Source: Actinomycetota bacterium (GTDB lineage: Bacteria > Actinomycetota > Acidimicrobiia > IMCC26256 > PALSA-610). Taken from it: a DNA stretch of 64,000 nt. The position numbers and the translations under genes are program-made. The stretch's first letter is position 1. The number at the start of each line of letters is the position of its first letter. The notes under the pieces are model-generated. The model had not been told where the DNA came from. It saw only the letters and a list, made by a program, of their open reading frames with translations, and did not search any database. The DNA is taken from NCBI GenBank assembly GCA_005773635.1, contig SXHN01000031.1, positions 26,463 to 90,462 on the forward strand, given 5' to 3'. Positions 40,931 to 49,617 of the stretch are shown in pieces.

Positions 40931-42016
40931 ATGACCGGCCAATCGGATGTCGCCAAACTCAACGAGTTCGGTCAAAGCCCGTGGTACGACAATTTGACGC
41001 GCTCGCTCGCGCGCGGCGGGCTCCAACAACTCGTCGACCACGACGGGATCCGCGGCGTGACATCCAACCCGACCATTTTCGAAAAGGCGATGGGTACAGG
41101 AAGCGACTACGACGAACAACTGCGGTCGTTGGCCGACGCTTCGGTAGAAGATGCATATTGGACAATGGTCGTTGACGACATTCAAGGATGTTGCGACATC
41201 CTTGCCGGCGTCTACACGGCGACCAAGGGTCTTGATGGGTACGTGTCGGTCGAGGTTTCTCCAGAGCTTGCCCGCGATACCCAAGCAACGATCGAACAAG
41301 CGCGTCAACTCTGGTCTCGGATTCGTCGTCCGAACTTGATGATCAAGATTCCGGCCACGCTGGAAGGTCTCCCTGCGATCACCGCCGTTCTGGCATCCGC
41401 CATCAATGTCAACGTCACATTGATATTTTCACTTGAACGCCATCAAGCGGTGCTCGATGCGCATGTTGCAGGGCTCGAACAACTGCTTGCATTCGGCGAG
41501 CCAATCAACAATGTGCACAGCGTTGCATCGTTTTTCGTAAGCAGAGTCGACACCGAAACCGATCCTCGCCTTCCCGAAGGCCATGCGCTGCGAGGAAAGG
41601 CTGCAGTTGCGAACGCGAAGCTCGCCTACGAATTGTTTCAAACCCATTGTGCCACGCCGCGTTGGGCTGCGCTCGCGGCCGCGGGAGGCGCGGTGCAGCG
41701 GCCACTATGGGCATCGACTTCGACGAAAAACCCCGACTACTCCCCTACGCTCTACGTCGATGAACTCATAGGACCCAACACGGTGAACACGTTGGCACAG
41801 GCATCGGTTGACGCACTGCAGTCACACCAGGGATTGCGGGCCAATTCGGTCTCCGAAAACCTCGCGACCGCACACGCCGAAATCGACGGGCTCGCCGCAG
41901 CGGGCGTCGATTTTGCCGACGTGACCGCGACCCTCGAACGCGATGGGGTTGCGAGTTTCGCGAAGAGCTACCGCGACGCGCTCGCCACACTTGAGGCCAA
42001 GCGCGCCACGCTCTGA
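40931..42016 (+). CDS. tal: transaldolase
   Basis: A 361-aa transaldolase of the longer actinobacterial/cyanobacterial type. GIRGVTSNPTIFEKAMG opens the barrel. VSVEVSPELARDTQATIEQARQLW is followed by the Schiff-base Lys region (NLMIKIPAT), NVTLIFSLERHQAV and ASTSTKNPDYSPTLYVDELIGPNTVNT. The start at ATG 40931 is chosen over GTG 40907 because GAGGAG lies 6 nt upstream. The 3' end overlaps the convergent methyltransferase-glycosylase gene by 49 bp. Confidence 0.92.
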   Translation: MTGQSDVAKLNEFGQSPWYDNLTRSLARGGLQQLVDHDGIRGVTSNPTIFEKAMGTGSDYDEQLRSLADASVEDAYWTMVVDDIQGCCDILAGVYTATKGLDGYVSVEVSPELARDTQATIEQARQLWSRIRRPNLMIKIPATLEGLPAITAVLASAINVNVTLIFSLERHQAVLDAHVAGLEQLLAFGEPINNVHSVASFFVSRVDTETDPRLPEGHALRGKAAVANAKLAYELFQTHCATPRWAALAAAGGAVQRPLWASTSTKNPDYSPTLYVDELIGPNTVNTLAQASVDALQSHQGLRANSVSENLATAHAEIDGLAAAGVDFADVTATLERDGVASFAKSYRDALATLEAKRATL

Positions 42017-43050
42017 AAATGTCCAACGAGGTCGGTCACGTTTGTATGCGCATTGAGTCCGCTGGGGTTCGGCATGACATAGGTCGCCGCACCGCCGAAA
42101 TCTGTCGGTTGAATCCCGAGCGAGGCATGCCGATCGACCGCAACGCGATACCCAGTTACGCCAAGGAACGCGATGACCTTCGGCTCAAGCCATTCAACAA
42201 GTTCGCGTAGCCGTTCGACTCCAGCTTCATATTCATCGCGAACGAGCTCGTCAGCGCGCGCGGTCGCTCGTTTCACGATGTCGGTAAAGCCCACGCCGCG
42301 GTGCCGAAGGGCGTGCACTGGGTCTCGGTCCGCAGTGACAAGGCGAGACAGCAACGCCGCAGGCCAGAATCGGTTGCCGGGCCGGGCGAATGCCACGCCG
42401 CGGTCCGCCGAATAGACCGACGGATTCAAACCGACGACGAGGACATTCATACTCGGCCCAACCACATCCGCCAAAGTGCGCTGACGGGTTGCCGAAATAT
42501 CGAGCCACTGCCCGTGACGATGCTCACAATCCTCAATTGTGAAGCCTGCGCCATCAAATACACGCCGAAGATGTCCTTCGTTCCACAGCGAGAAGTGACG
42601 TTGCCCATACGGATCGGCTTGCCAAGTGCGTTGTAGGCGATCGGAAAGAATGCGAGCTTGCACTGCGCCGCCCACTTGGAGCACCCGTGCGATTTCATGC
42701 AGCACCATCGGCAGTGATTCATGAGGGACGTGCATCAAACACTTGTGTGCCCAGATGCCGCTGATTCTGTCGCTGCGAAACGGCAAGGCCTCAAAATCGT
42801 GTTGCACGAGCGGCGCACCTTCAGCGCCCAACACCGCAATTTTGAGCATCGAAAACGCGGCATCCGAGGCAATGACTTGCCCGCCGAGCAGGGGCGCATA
42901 CCAGCCCGGGCCGCATCCAACGTCGAGCCGAACACCTTCGCCTCCGACCCTCCGAGCAAACGCCGCTGCAAGTTCAGGCTCGTCAACAGTCCGTTCCGAC
43001 TCCCAACGCGCTGCTTGCTGCTCGTAAGCATCCACCGTCGGCTTGTCCAT
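41968..43050 (-). CDS. fusion of SAM-dependent methyltransferase and mismatch-specific uracil-DNA glycosylase (Mug)
   Basis: A 360-aa two-domain protein. Residues ~1-190 are a Class I methyltransferase (motif I LDVGCGPGWYAPLL at 42-55; VQHDFEALPF; HVPHESLPMVLHEIARVL). Residues ~201-350 are a Mug-type glycosylase: VLVVGLNPSVYSADRGVAFARPGNRFWPALL holds the catalytic-Asn-type motif, and MPNPSGLNAH is the second motif that intrudes into the helix. Mug removes U or ethenocytosine from mismatches with G. No stop lies between the domains, although M201 could be an internal start. It is divergent from zwf with only 20 bp between starts. Confidence 0.8.
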   Translation of the reverse strand: MDKPTVDAYEQQAARWESERTVDEPELAAAFARRVGGEGVRLDVGCGPGWYAPLLGGQVIASDAAFSMLKIAVLGAEGAPLVQHDFEALPFRSDRISGIWAHKCLMHVPHESLPMVLHEIARVLQVGGAVQARILSDRLQRTWQADPYGQRHFSLWNEGHLRRVFDGAGFTIEDCEHRHGQWLDISATRQRTLADVVGPSMNVLVVGLNPSVYSADRGVAFARPGNRFWPAALLSRLVTADRDPVHALRHRGVGFTDIVKRATARADELVRDEYEAGVERLRELVEWLEPKVIAFLGVTGYRVAVDRHASLGIQPTDFGGAATYVMPNPSGLNAHTNVTDLVGHFQSVARLASSVASASR

Positions 43051-43070
43051 TCGCCCTTACTATCGCAACT

Positions 43071-44564
43071 GTGTCTACAGATCAACGAGTCCCTGACGGT
43101 GCCGCGCTCGTAGTTATCGGCGCGACTGGCGATCTCGCGAACCGCAAGCTGTTTCCCGCGATTGCAAGCCTTGCCCATCGAGGTCAGCTTCCGAGCAACT
43201 TTTCCCTTGTCGGCGTGGCACGTACTGAGTTCGGCGACGCGGAGTTCACAGACTCAGTATTCGCGTCGATACGAGCAGTAGACCCCGCTGCGGAGGCTGC
43301 GTTTCGCGCGCTGATGCCACGCATCCGATACGTCGCTGGCATGTTCGATGAAGCAGCCACCTGGAACACCCTGCGCGCGGTGCTCGACGGGTGTGATGCC
43401 GAACATGGCGCCTGCGGAAATCGTCTGATGTACTTGTCGACGCTCCCGCAGTTTTTCGAGGCGGCAATCAACGGGTTGAGTGAGGCCGGACTTGCGCGTG
43501 ACCCCGAGGGCGGGTACACACGCGTCATCATCGAAAAGCCGTTCGGCACCGATCTCGAATCTGGTCGCGAACTCAACACGTTCATTCATCAGCACCTCGA
43601 CGAACGCCAGATCTTTCGCATCGATCACTATCTCGGTAAAGAGACCGTGCAAAATGTCTTGGCCCTTCGCTTCGCAAATGCGATCTTCGAACCGATCTGG
43701 GATCGTCGATACGTAGATCATGTGCAGATCACCGTGGCAGAATCAATCGGCGTTGAACATCGCGGCACGTTTTATGAACAAGCCGGTACGTTGCGCGACA
43801 TTGTGCAGAACCACGCGTTGCAGGTGCTCTCGCTCGTGGCGATGGAACCACCCGCAAGTTTCGGAGCTGACGAGGTGCGCGACGAAAAGGTGAAAGTGCT
43901 CAAATCTATTGAACACATGAACACCTTTGACGTTGGGCTCGGCGTAGTACGAGGGCAGTACACCAGCGGCGAAGTCGGTGGTGAGACCGTCAATGGTTAT
44001 CTCGATGAGGAGGGTGTCTCTCCGACAAGCACGACCGAAACGTTCATCGCGATGCGGCTCGCGATCGACAACTGGCGTTGGGCGGGCGTGCCGTTCTATC
44101 TTCGAGCCGGAAAACGACTCGGTAAGCGGGTCACCGAAGTTGCGTTGCGGTTCAAATCAGTTCCTCACCTTGCGCTGCCTACCACCGCGATCGACTCGAT
44201 GGAGCCCAATACGCTCGTGTTGCGGATTCAGCCCGACGAAGGCGTGCGGCTCGAGTTCGGGGCGAAGGTTCCGGGATCAGGTTTCGAAGTCCGAACAGTC
44301 GGGCTCGACTTCTCCTTCCGCGAGGGCTTCACCGAAGTAGCACCCGAAGCCTACGAACGCCTGCTACTCGACGCACTGGTTGGCGACGCGACACTGTTCA
44401 TACGCGAAGACGAAGTGGATGTCGCGTGGCAAATCGTTCAGCCAATGCTCGATGCCATCAATTCCGGATCGGTTCCCGTGCACCCATACAAAGCAGGAAC
44501 GTGGGGGCCGTACGCATCCGATGAACTCCTCGACGCCCACTTCGATCACTGGCGCACCTTGTAA
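43071..44564 (+). CDS. zwf: glucose-6-phosphate 1-dehydrogenase
   Basis: A 497-aa enzyme of the oxidative pentose phosphate pathway. The nucleotide-binding start is LVVIGATGDLANRKLFPAI. The substrate and catalytic segment is RIDHYLGKETVQNVLALRFAN (active-site His-Tyr and Lys), with VIIEKPFGTDL before it. It produces 6-phosphogluconolactone and NADPH. Start GTG 43071 leaves almost no leader, so the mRNA may be nearly leaderless. It lies with tkt and tal in a pentose-phosphate group. Neither opcA nor a lactonase gene was found nearby. Confidence 0.93.
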   Translation: MSTDQRVPDGAALVVIGATGDLANRKLFPAIASLAHRGQLPSNFSLVGVARTEFGDAEFTDSVFASIRAVDPAAEAAFRALMPRIRYVAGMFDEAATWNTLRAVLDGCDAEHGACGNRLMYLSTLPQFFEAAINGLSEAGLARDPEGGYTRVIIEKPFGTDLESGRELNTFIHQHLDERQIFRIDHYLGKETVQNVLALRFANAIFEPIWDRRYVDHVQITVAESIGVEHRGTFYEQAGTLRDIVQNHALQVLSLVAMEPPASFGADEVRDEKVKVLKSIEHMNTFDVGLGVVRGQYTSGEVGGETVNGYLDEEGVSPTSTTETFIAMRLAIDNWRWAGVPFYLRAGKRLGKRVTEVALRFKSVPHLALPTTAIDSMEPNTLVLRIQPDEGVRLEFGAKVPGSGFEVRTVGLDFSFREGFTEVAPEAYERLLLDALVGDATLFIREDEVDVAWQIVQPMLDAINSGSVPVHPYKAGTWGPYASDELLDAHFDHWRTL

Positions 44565-44596
44565 ACCAACGTCAATCGCATGAAAGACAGTCGTCC

Positions 44597-45697
44597 ATGC
44601 ATGTGAGATCCCCAATCCGCGTCATCGGCGTGACCGCTTTGTTCGCCCTCACGTCGTGCACCAGCAGCCAAAGCAAGCCAACTCAGCCAACCGACACGAC
44701 ACGAACCGAGACGAAACCAACCGAAGCAACAACGACCCCCACCTGCGATAAGCAACAACCAGCCCCGGCGGGCTGTCGCCGTTCATTCACAGTGGCAGGA
44801 ACCTTATTTACCGAACGATACGTAGACGCTGCAGATATGACGTGGCATGTCGTTGAAGCTGGCGACACAAAGAATCCCGCAATCTTGTTCGTGCACGGCG
44901 TCCCAGAATCTTGGTACGACTGGCACAAACAAATGGGGAGTCTCGCCAAAAATCATCATGTCGTCGCGTTCGACCTCAAAGGATTCGGGCGCAGCGCTCA
45001 TCCACAAACCGTTCAGTCGCCCTCGAGCAACGAGTACGCCGCTTCTCGGGTCGCCACCGAGGTATCAGCGCTGTTAGATCAACTCGCGCTGAAAAGACAT
45101 GTCACGCTCGTCTCACATGATTGGGGCACCATCATTTCGAGCTACCTCATCGCACAAGATGGCGAACGGTTCGCCGGCTGGGTGCGGATGTCGGCACCCC
45201 TCGGCGGCGACGGTGACGAGATCGTGACGCGCAACACGCAATTCAGCAGTTTCCAAAACCCCGAGTTCTGCAATGCGATCGCCGGAAGCCAAGGATTTGT
45301 CCGTTTACTCTACGGCTACGACGGGAGCCTGGGGATCAATACAGCTCAAGCAATACCAAACTCCGAAGTCGATCGCGTTGAAGAGGAATTTCGATTCGAT
45401 CCAGCAACACCCGTCACAATGTGTCGCTATTACCGAGACAATCCCCAGATCTCCGATCCGAATTTCTGGGCGACGGAGCTCGTCGCGATGTTGCAACCGT
45501 TTCGAGGACCTGTGTCACTAGTGCAAGCAACGCAAGACACACAACAACCACTCCGATGGTTCTCCGAAACGCCGAATCGGTTCAGCTCAAGATCGGTCGT
45601 TCTCGTTCCCATTGAAGACTCAGGCCATTTCATGATGTTTGAGCAACCGGACGCGGTGACCGCCGCGATTCAATCGCTCGTTGCACGCCAGAGCTAG
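44597..45697 (+). CDS. alpha/beta hydrolase lipoprotein (epoxide hydrolase/dehalogenase-like)
   Basis: A 366-aa protein. The signal peptide ends in a lipobox, L-T-S-C near residue 21, followed by a Thr/Pro/Glu-rich linker to ~60, so it should be anchored outside the membrane. The hydrolase domain has FVHGVPESWYDW (HGxP) and H-D-W-G-T as the nucleophile elbow, giving an Asp nucleophile as in epoxide hydrolases and haloalkane dehalogenases. The catalytic His lies in EDSGHFMMFEQP. Substrate unknown. It follows zwf by 32 bp. Confidence 0.82.
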   Translation: MHVRSPIRVIGVTALFALTSCTSSQSKPTQPTDTTRTETKPTEATTTPTCDKQQPAPAGCRRSFTVAGTLFTERYVDAADMTWHVVEAGDTKNPAILFVHGVPESWYDWHKQMGSLAKNHHVVAFDLKGFGRSAHPQTVQSPSSNEYAASRVATEVSALLDQLALKRHVTLVSHDWGTIISSYLIAQDGERFAGWVRMSAPLGGDGDEIVTRNTQFSSFQNPEFCNAIAGSQGFVRLLYGYDGSLGINTAQAIPNSEVDRVEEEFRFDPATPVTMCRYYRDNPQISDPNFWATELVAMLQPFRGPVSLVQATQDTQQPLRWFSETPNRFSSRSVVLVPIEDSGHFMMFEQPDAVTAAIQSLVARQS

Positions 45698-45755
45698 CCC
45701 ATCGAGGTCGTCGCAAATTCGAATGCTCGCCCATGACTATCGGCCATACTGGACT

Positions 45756-46649
45756 ATGACCACACGGATGCACCACGATGAATTTGAGGTCAATGACACC
45801 CTCGTGCGTCGACTGCTGACGTCACAGTTTCCTGAGTTTGGCTCGCTGCCGGTCACAATTGTTGAACCGTGGGGCACCGACAACGCGATCTGGCGTTTGG
45901 GTACCGATCTCGTGGTGAGGTTGCCGCGCATCCATTGGGCCGCGAGTCAAGTCGACCGTGAAGCGAATTGGCTGCCACGTATCGCTCCGCACCTCTCGGT
46001 TGCGGTGCCCAAACCAGTCGTGGTTGGCGAACCCGATTTCGGATATCCGTATCGTTGGGCCGTACACGAATGGATTCCCGGTGAATGCGCATCGCTCGAA
46101 GGAGTTAGCGACCCGGTCATCTTTGCAACCGACATTGCGAAGGTGACCGTCGAGCTTCGCAATGTACCAACGGATGCCGCACCTGCGGCTCGGAATCGTG
46201 CCCGGCCGCTCGCCGAGTACGACCGCGACACGCGCCGAGCGATCCGCCACGCAAGCCATCTCATCGATGCCGATACCGCATTGGCAATTTGGGAAGCCGC
46301 GTTGGCAGCCGATCCCTACAACGGACCCGCCGTTTGGGTACATGGTGATTTGGAGGGCAATTGTCTGATGACCGATCGGCAGCTTTGTGGCATCGTCGAC
46401 TGGGGCTCGGCGTGTGTTGGCGACCCGGCCGTTGATGTACAAGTGATCTGGTCTCCGTTGTTCACTGACGATTCTCGAGGTGCATTCGTCGAACTTCTCG
46501 CGGTCGATGATGCAACATTGGCCCGCAGCCGCGGCGCTGCGATCAACCAAGCGTGCGCTGCTTTGCCGTATTACCTCAACACGTATCCGCTGATCGTTGA
46601 ACGTTCCTGGCACAAGCTCGCAGCACTCGGCGTGCCTCGCCTCGACTAG
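45756..46649 (+). CDS. aminoglycoside phosphotransferase-family kinase
   Basis: A 297-aa APH/choline-kinase-like protein. The N-lobe holds TDNAIWRLGTDLVVRLPR with the ATP-binding Lys position replaced by Arg-rich sequence. The catalytic Brenner motif is VHGDLEGNCLM (H-G-D-x4-N), and the metal-binding IVDWGSACVGDPAVD follows. Most chromosomal members of this family phosphorylate unknown small molecules, so antibiotic resistance is only one option. ATG 45756 is chosen because the homologous region begins there and the 25 residues upstream are unrelated. Confidence 0.8.
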   Translation: MTTRMHHDEFEVNDTLVRRLLTSQFPEFGSLPVTIVEPWGTDNAIWRLGTDLVVRLPRIHWAASQVDREANWLPRIAPHLSVAVPKPVVVGEPDFGYPYRWAVHEWIPGECASLEGVSDPVIFATDIAKVTVELRNVPTDAAPAARNRARPLAEYDRDTRRAIRHASHLIDADTALAIWEAALAADPYNGPAVWVHGDLEGNCLMTDRQLCGIVDWGSACVGDPAVDVQVIWSPLFTDDSRGAFVELLAVDDATLARSRGAAINQACAALPYYLNTYPLIVERSWHKLAALGVPRLD

Positions 46650-46650
46650 C

Positions 46651-46965
46651 TGGCACGCTCATGCGGGCATAGCGGTCAGGACTGGCATCAACGCAGCGGC
46701 TACGGCGGCAGGTCTTTCTTCGTGGGAAAAGAGTCCTGCGCCCGAAACCGGTCGCGACCCGTATCAGACGCTGATGCCGCAACTCGTCGAGGCGTGGATC
46801 GCATGGGCCAGCGAGTTTGTTGCGGGACCGCCAGCGCGCCGACGAGCCGAAGCCGAAGCCGCGATCGCGATCTTGGATGGTTTGTTGCTGCTGCGCCAAC
46901 TCGCAGGCCCAAAGGCCGCCGACCGTGCCGCGCGCATTCTGGGCCTGACGGGCCCTCAACGATAG
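46651..46965 (+). pseudogene. remnant of a TetR-family regulator (C-terminal part only)
   Basis: The reading frame after the kinase gene encodes a helical segment, LMPQLVEAWIAWASEFVAGPPARRRAEAEAAIAILDGLLLLRQLAGP, that looks like the C-terminal ligand/dimer domain of TetR-type regulators. No helix-turn-helix is encoded upstream, and the frame runs into the end of the kinase gene. The nearest in-frame ATG (46774) would give only about 63 residues. I read this as a decayed or truncated regulator. The remaining bases up to 47002 hold nothing else. Confidence 0.45.
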
Positions 46966-47002
46966 GTTTCGCTGCCGCGTTACGTCCCGTAAGCTCGCTT
47001 GT

Positions 47003-47725
47003 ATGACTGCTGTATTTATTCACGGCGTGCCCGAGACGTTTCGCATTTGGGACGGCATCCGTGCACAACTCCCGAACGCACGCACCATCGCGCTCGCGCT
47101 TCCCGGTTTCGATGCGCCGTTCCCAAACGGTTGGAATTCCACAAAGGAGGAATATGCACAGTGGTTGATCGCGGAGATCGAAGCGATCGGAGAACCCGTC
47201 GATGTCGTTGGTCACGACTGGGGATGTCTGCTCACACAGCGCATCGTTTCAACTCGGCCTGACCTATTTCGCAGTTGGGTGTGCGGCGGCGGCCCCGTCG
47301 ACGTCGAATACACCTGGCACGATACGGCGCAGGCATGGCAGACGCCCGAAGTCGGCGAACAAGTAATGGCGATGATGACTCCGGAACTCTTCGCGGCTGC
47401 ACTTGAAGGCGAACTCGGCGAGCATGCAGAGCCAATGGCCCGCCACATTGACGCGACCATGCGCGACACGATCTTGAAGCTCTACCGATCGGCGATCACT
47501 GTCGGCGCAGAGTGGCAGCCCGATGTGGATGCCTTCGGGGCGAAACTCCCCGCCCTCGTCTTGTGGGGTCGCGACGACGTGTACGCACCGCCAGCGATGG
47601 GCAAGCGGCTCGCCGAACGAGTCGGCGCCCAATACCAGGAGCTCGAATGCGGACACTTCTGGCCGGTGTTGCAACCCGAGCGCGTCGCGGAACTTCTCAC
47701 TGCATTTTGGGCATCACTCGCGTAG
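47003..47725 (+). CDS. alpha/beta hydrolase (epoxide hydrolase/dehalogenase-like)
   Basis: A 240-aa cytoplasmic alpha/beta hydrolase. FIHGVPETFRIWDGI gives the HGxP oxyanion motif, and G-H-D-W-G-C the elbow with an Asp nucleophile. The acid residue region is LWGRDDVYAPP and the catalytic His lies in ECGHFWPVLQPE. Asp as nucleophile fits epoxide hydrolases and haloalkane dehalogenases. There is no signal peptide, unlike the similar lipoprotein 2 kb upstream. Confidence 0.82.
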   Translation: MTAVFIHGVPETFRIWDGIRAQLPNARTIALALPGFDAPFPNGWNSTKEEYAQWLIAEIEAIGEPVDVVGHDWGCLLTQRIVSTRPDLFRSWVCGGGPVDVEYTWHDTAQAWQTPEVGEQVMAMMTPELFAAALEGELGEHAEPMARHIDATMRDTILKLYRSAITVGAEWQPDVDAFGAKLPALVLWGRDDVYAPPAMGKRLAERVGAQYQELECGHFWPVLQPERVAELLTAFWASLA

Positions 47726-47793
47726 ACTCCTGACGTTCGTGTCAGGTTGCTCCCAGCAGCGTGACGAGGTTCGATGGACAAAGAGAGTCGCCC

Positions 47794-49617
47794 ATGAGCA
47801 GCGCAGACGTCGTCCGATTGGCCGCCACCCGCGGCAGGCTGTCCACTGAACCCACCATCGATCTCGTCACCGCCGAAGTGATCCGCGGCGGGATGGAAAC
47901 CATATGTTTCGAAATGGCGGCCTACGTCTCTCGAACGGCCACGACACCAATTCTCAATCAGAGCAATGAACGCAACGCCACGATCCTCGACGCGCAAGGA
48001 CGCCTCGCCGCGTTATCGGTCGGGATACCGCAGTTCATGCTCACATCAACGTTGCCAGTGCGTTTCGCACTCGACTTTCTAGGTATCGAAGAGTTTTGCG
48101 AAGGCGACGTATTTGTGGCCAACGATCCGTATCACGGGGGCGGCCACCTCCCCGATTACAACGTATTTGCGCCGGTATACGCCGACGATCCCGTGACCGG
48201 CACGCGGCGCATGGTTCTCATCGCTTCAATTCAATGCCATCACGGCGACACCGGTGGCGCGGTGCCGGGCGGGTACAACGTGACTGCGAACGACATCTGG
48301 GGCGAAGGTGTGCGTTGGCCTGTGATTAAAGTCATCGACCAAGGCGTAACGCGGCGCGACGTGTTGTATGCACTGCAGGCAAACAATCGCATTCCCGACT
48401 ATATCGGCGATATCCGTGCTCAGATCGGGGCTGCACAACTTGGAGTACGCCGACTCCAAGAGATTCTCACTCGTCACTCGGCTCGCCGCGTCGAAGAGGC
48501 CGTCGATCTGATGATCGACTACGCGGAGAAACGTTTCCGAGAAGAAGTATCAGCATGGCCCGACGGGACCTACGAAGCGGACGCTTATGTCGATCATGAT
48601 CCGCTCGGCAATCCGGACGTGCATCTGCACGTCGCCATAACTGTCGACGGCGACGACCTGACCATCGATTTCACTGGCAGCGACACGCGACCGGAGCTGC
48701 AGGCTTGGTCGACCTATGGCAATACACGCGGATACACAATCGGCCAGATCGCATCGATGATGGACCCAGAAATACCTAAGAATGAAGGGTTTTTCGAGTC
48801 CATTACATTGGTGGTCCCGCAGGGTTGCGTCTTGAATCCGCCGGCAGGGAAACCCGTGAGCGCTGGCACCCACCATCCCGGTGCTGACGTGGGCGAAGTG
48901 ATTGCCGTCGCGATGCAGCATGTGCTCCCAGGCCGCGCGGTGCCGCAAACGTACAAGACTGGAATCCCAACAGTCATCCGCGGCGTCGACCCTCGTACCG
49001 GTCGTGATTTTGTGGATCATTCCGCCGAGGTATATGCAGGTTGGTGCAACGCAGCACAAGGTATGGACGCGTGGGGTGCCCTCTCGGCAAGTTTCGGCAA
49101 CCTGTGGAAAGCAACTGCGGAGATCAATGAGAGTCTTTTTCCGCATGTGCAATGGTCTCGCGACTACCGAACTGATAGCGGTGGTCCCGGCCAATGGCGC
49201 GGAATCTGCGGATCGCACTACGAAAAGGAAGTGCGCGTGCCGTCGACTGTGTATACCTATGTCGTAGGCATGAAGTATCCGATGCCCGGCATTTGCGGCG
49301 GAGGCAATGGTTCACCGAACGAAATGATCCTGCGATACGGCAGCGATGATCCGTATCGAGTTGCCCACACCGCAAATCAAGTACCGATGGACGCGGGCGA
49401 ACGGGTGATGTTCAACTACGGAGGGGGCGGCGGCTGGGGGAATCCGTTCGCTCGTGATCCTCAAGCAGTGCTCGACGATGTGCTCGACGAATTCGTTTCT
49501 GTCGAAGGCGCTGCTCGCGACTATGGCGTCGTGCTTACCGGCTCACTCGAAGAACTCACACTCGAAATCGACGTATCGGCCACCACCGCGTTACGAGACG
49601 CGCAGGAGACAAGGTGA
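47794..49617 (+). CDS. hyuB: hydantoinase B / acetone carboxylase alpha-type subunit (HyuB)
   Basis: A 607-aa HyuB-family subunit. It opens LVTAEVIRGGMETICFEMAAYVSRTATTPI and carries FVANDPYHGGGHLPDYNVFAPVY, PGGYNVTANDIWGEGVRWP and GGPGQWRG (glycine-rich). A C-terminal GGGGGWGNPF is typical. With HyuA it makes an ATP-dependent enzyme that opens a lactam ring (5-oxoproline or hydantoin) or carboxylates a ketone, and sequence alone does not decide. Start ATG 47794 has AGAGAG upstream. Its stop overlaps the hyuA GTG start. Confidence 0.88.
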   Translation: MSSADVVRLAATRGRLSTEPTIDLVTAEVIRGGMETICFEMAAYVSRTATTPILNQSNERNATILDAQGRLAALSVGIPQFMLTSTLPVRFALDFLGIEEFCEGDVFVANDPYHGGGHLPDYNVFAPVYADDPVTGTRRMVLIASIQCHHGDTGGAVPGGYNVTANDIWGEGVRWPVIKVIDQGVTRRDVLYALQANNRIPDYIGDIRAQIGAAQLGVRRLQEILTRHSARRVEEAVDLMIDYAEKRFREEVSAWPDGTYEADAYVDHDPLGNPDVHLHVAITVDGDDLTIDFTGSDTRPELQAWSTYGNTRGYTIGQIASMMDPEIPKNEGFFESITLVVPQGCVLNPPAGKPVSAGTHHPGADVGEVIAVAMQHVLPGRAVPQTYKTGIPTVIRGVDPRTGRDFVDHSAEVYAGWCNAAQGMDAWGALSASFGNLWKATAEINESLFPHVQWSRDYRTDSGGPGQWRGICGSHYEKEVRVPSTVYTYVVGMKYPMPGICGGGNGSPNEMILRYGSDDPYRVAHTANQVPMDAGERVMFNYGGGGGWGNPFARDPQAVLDDVLDEFVSVEGAARDYGVVLTGSLEELTLEIDVSATTALRDAQETR

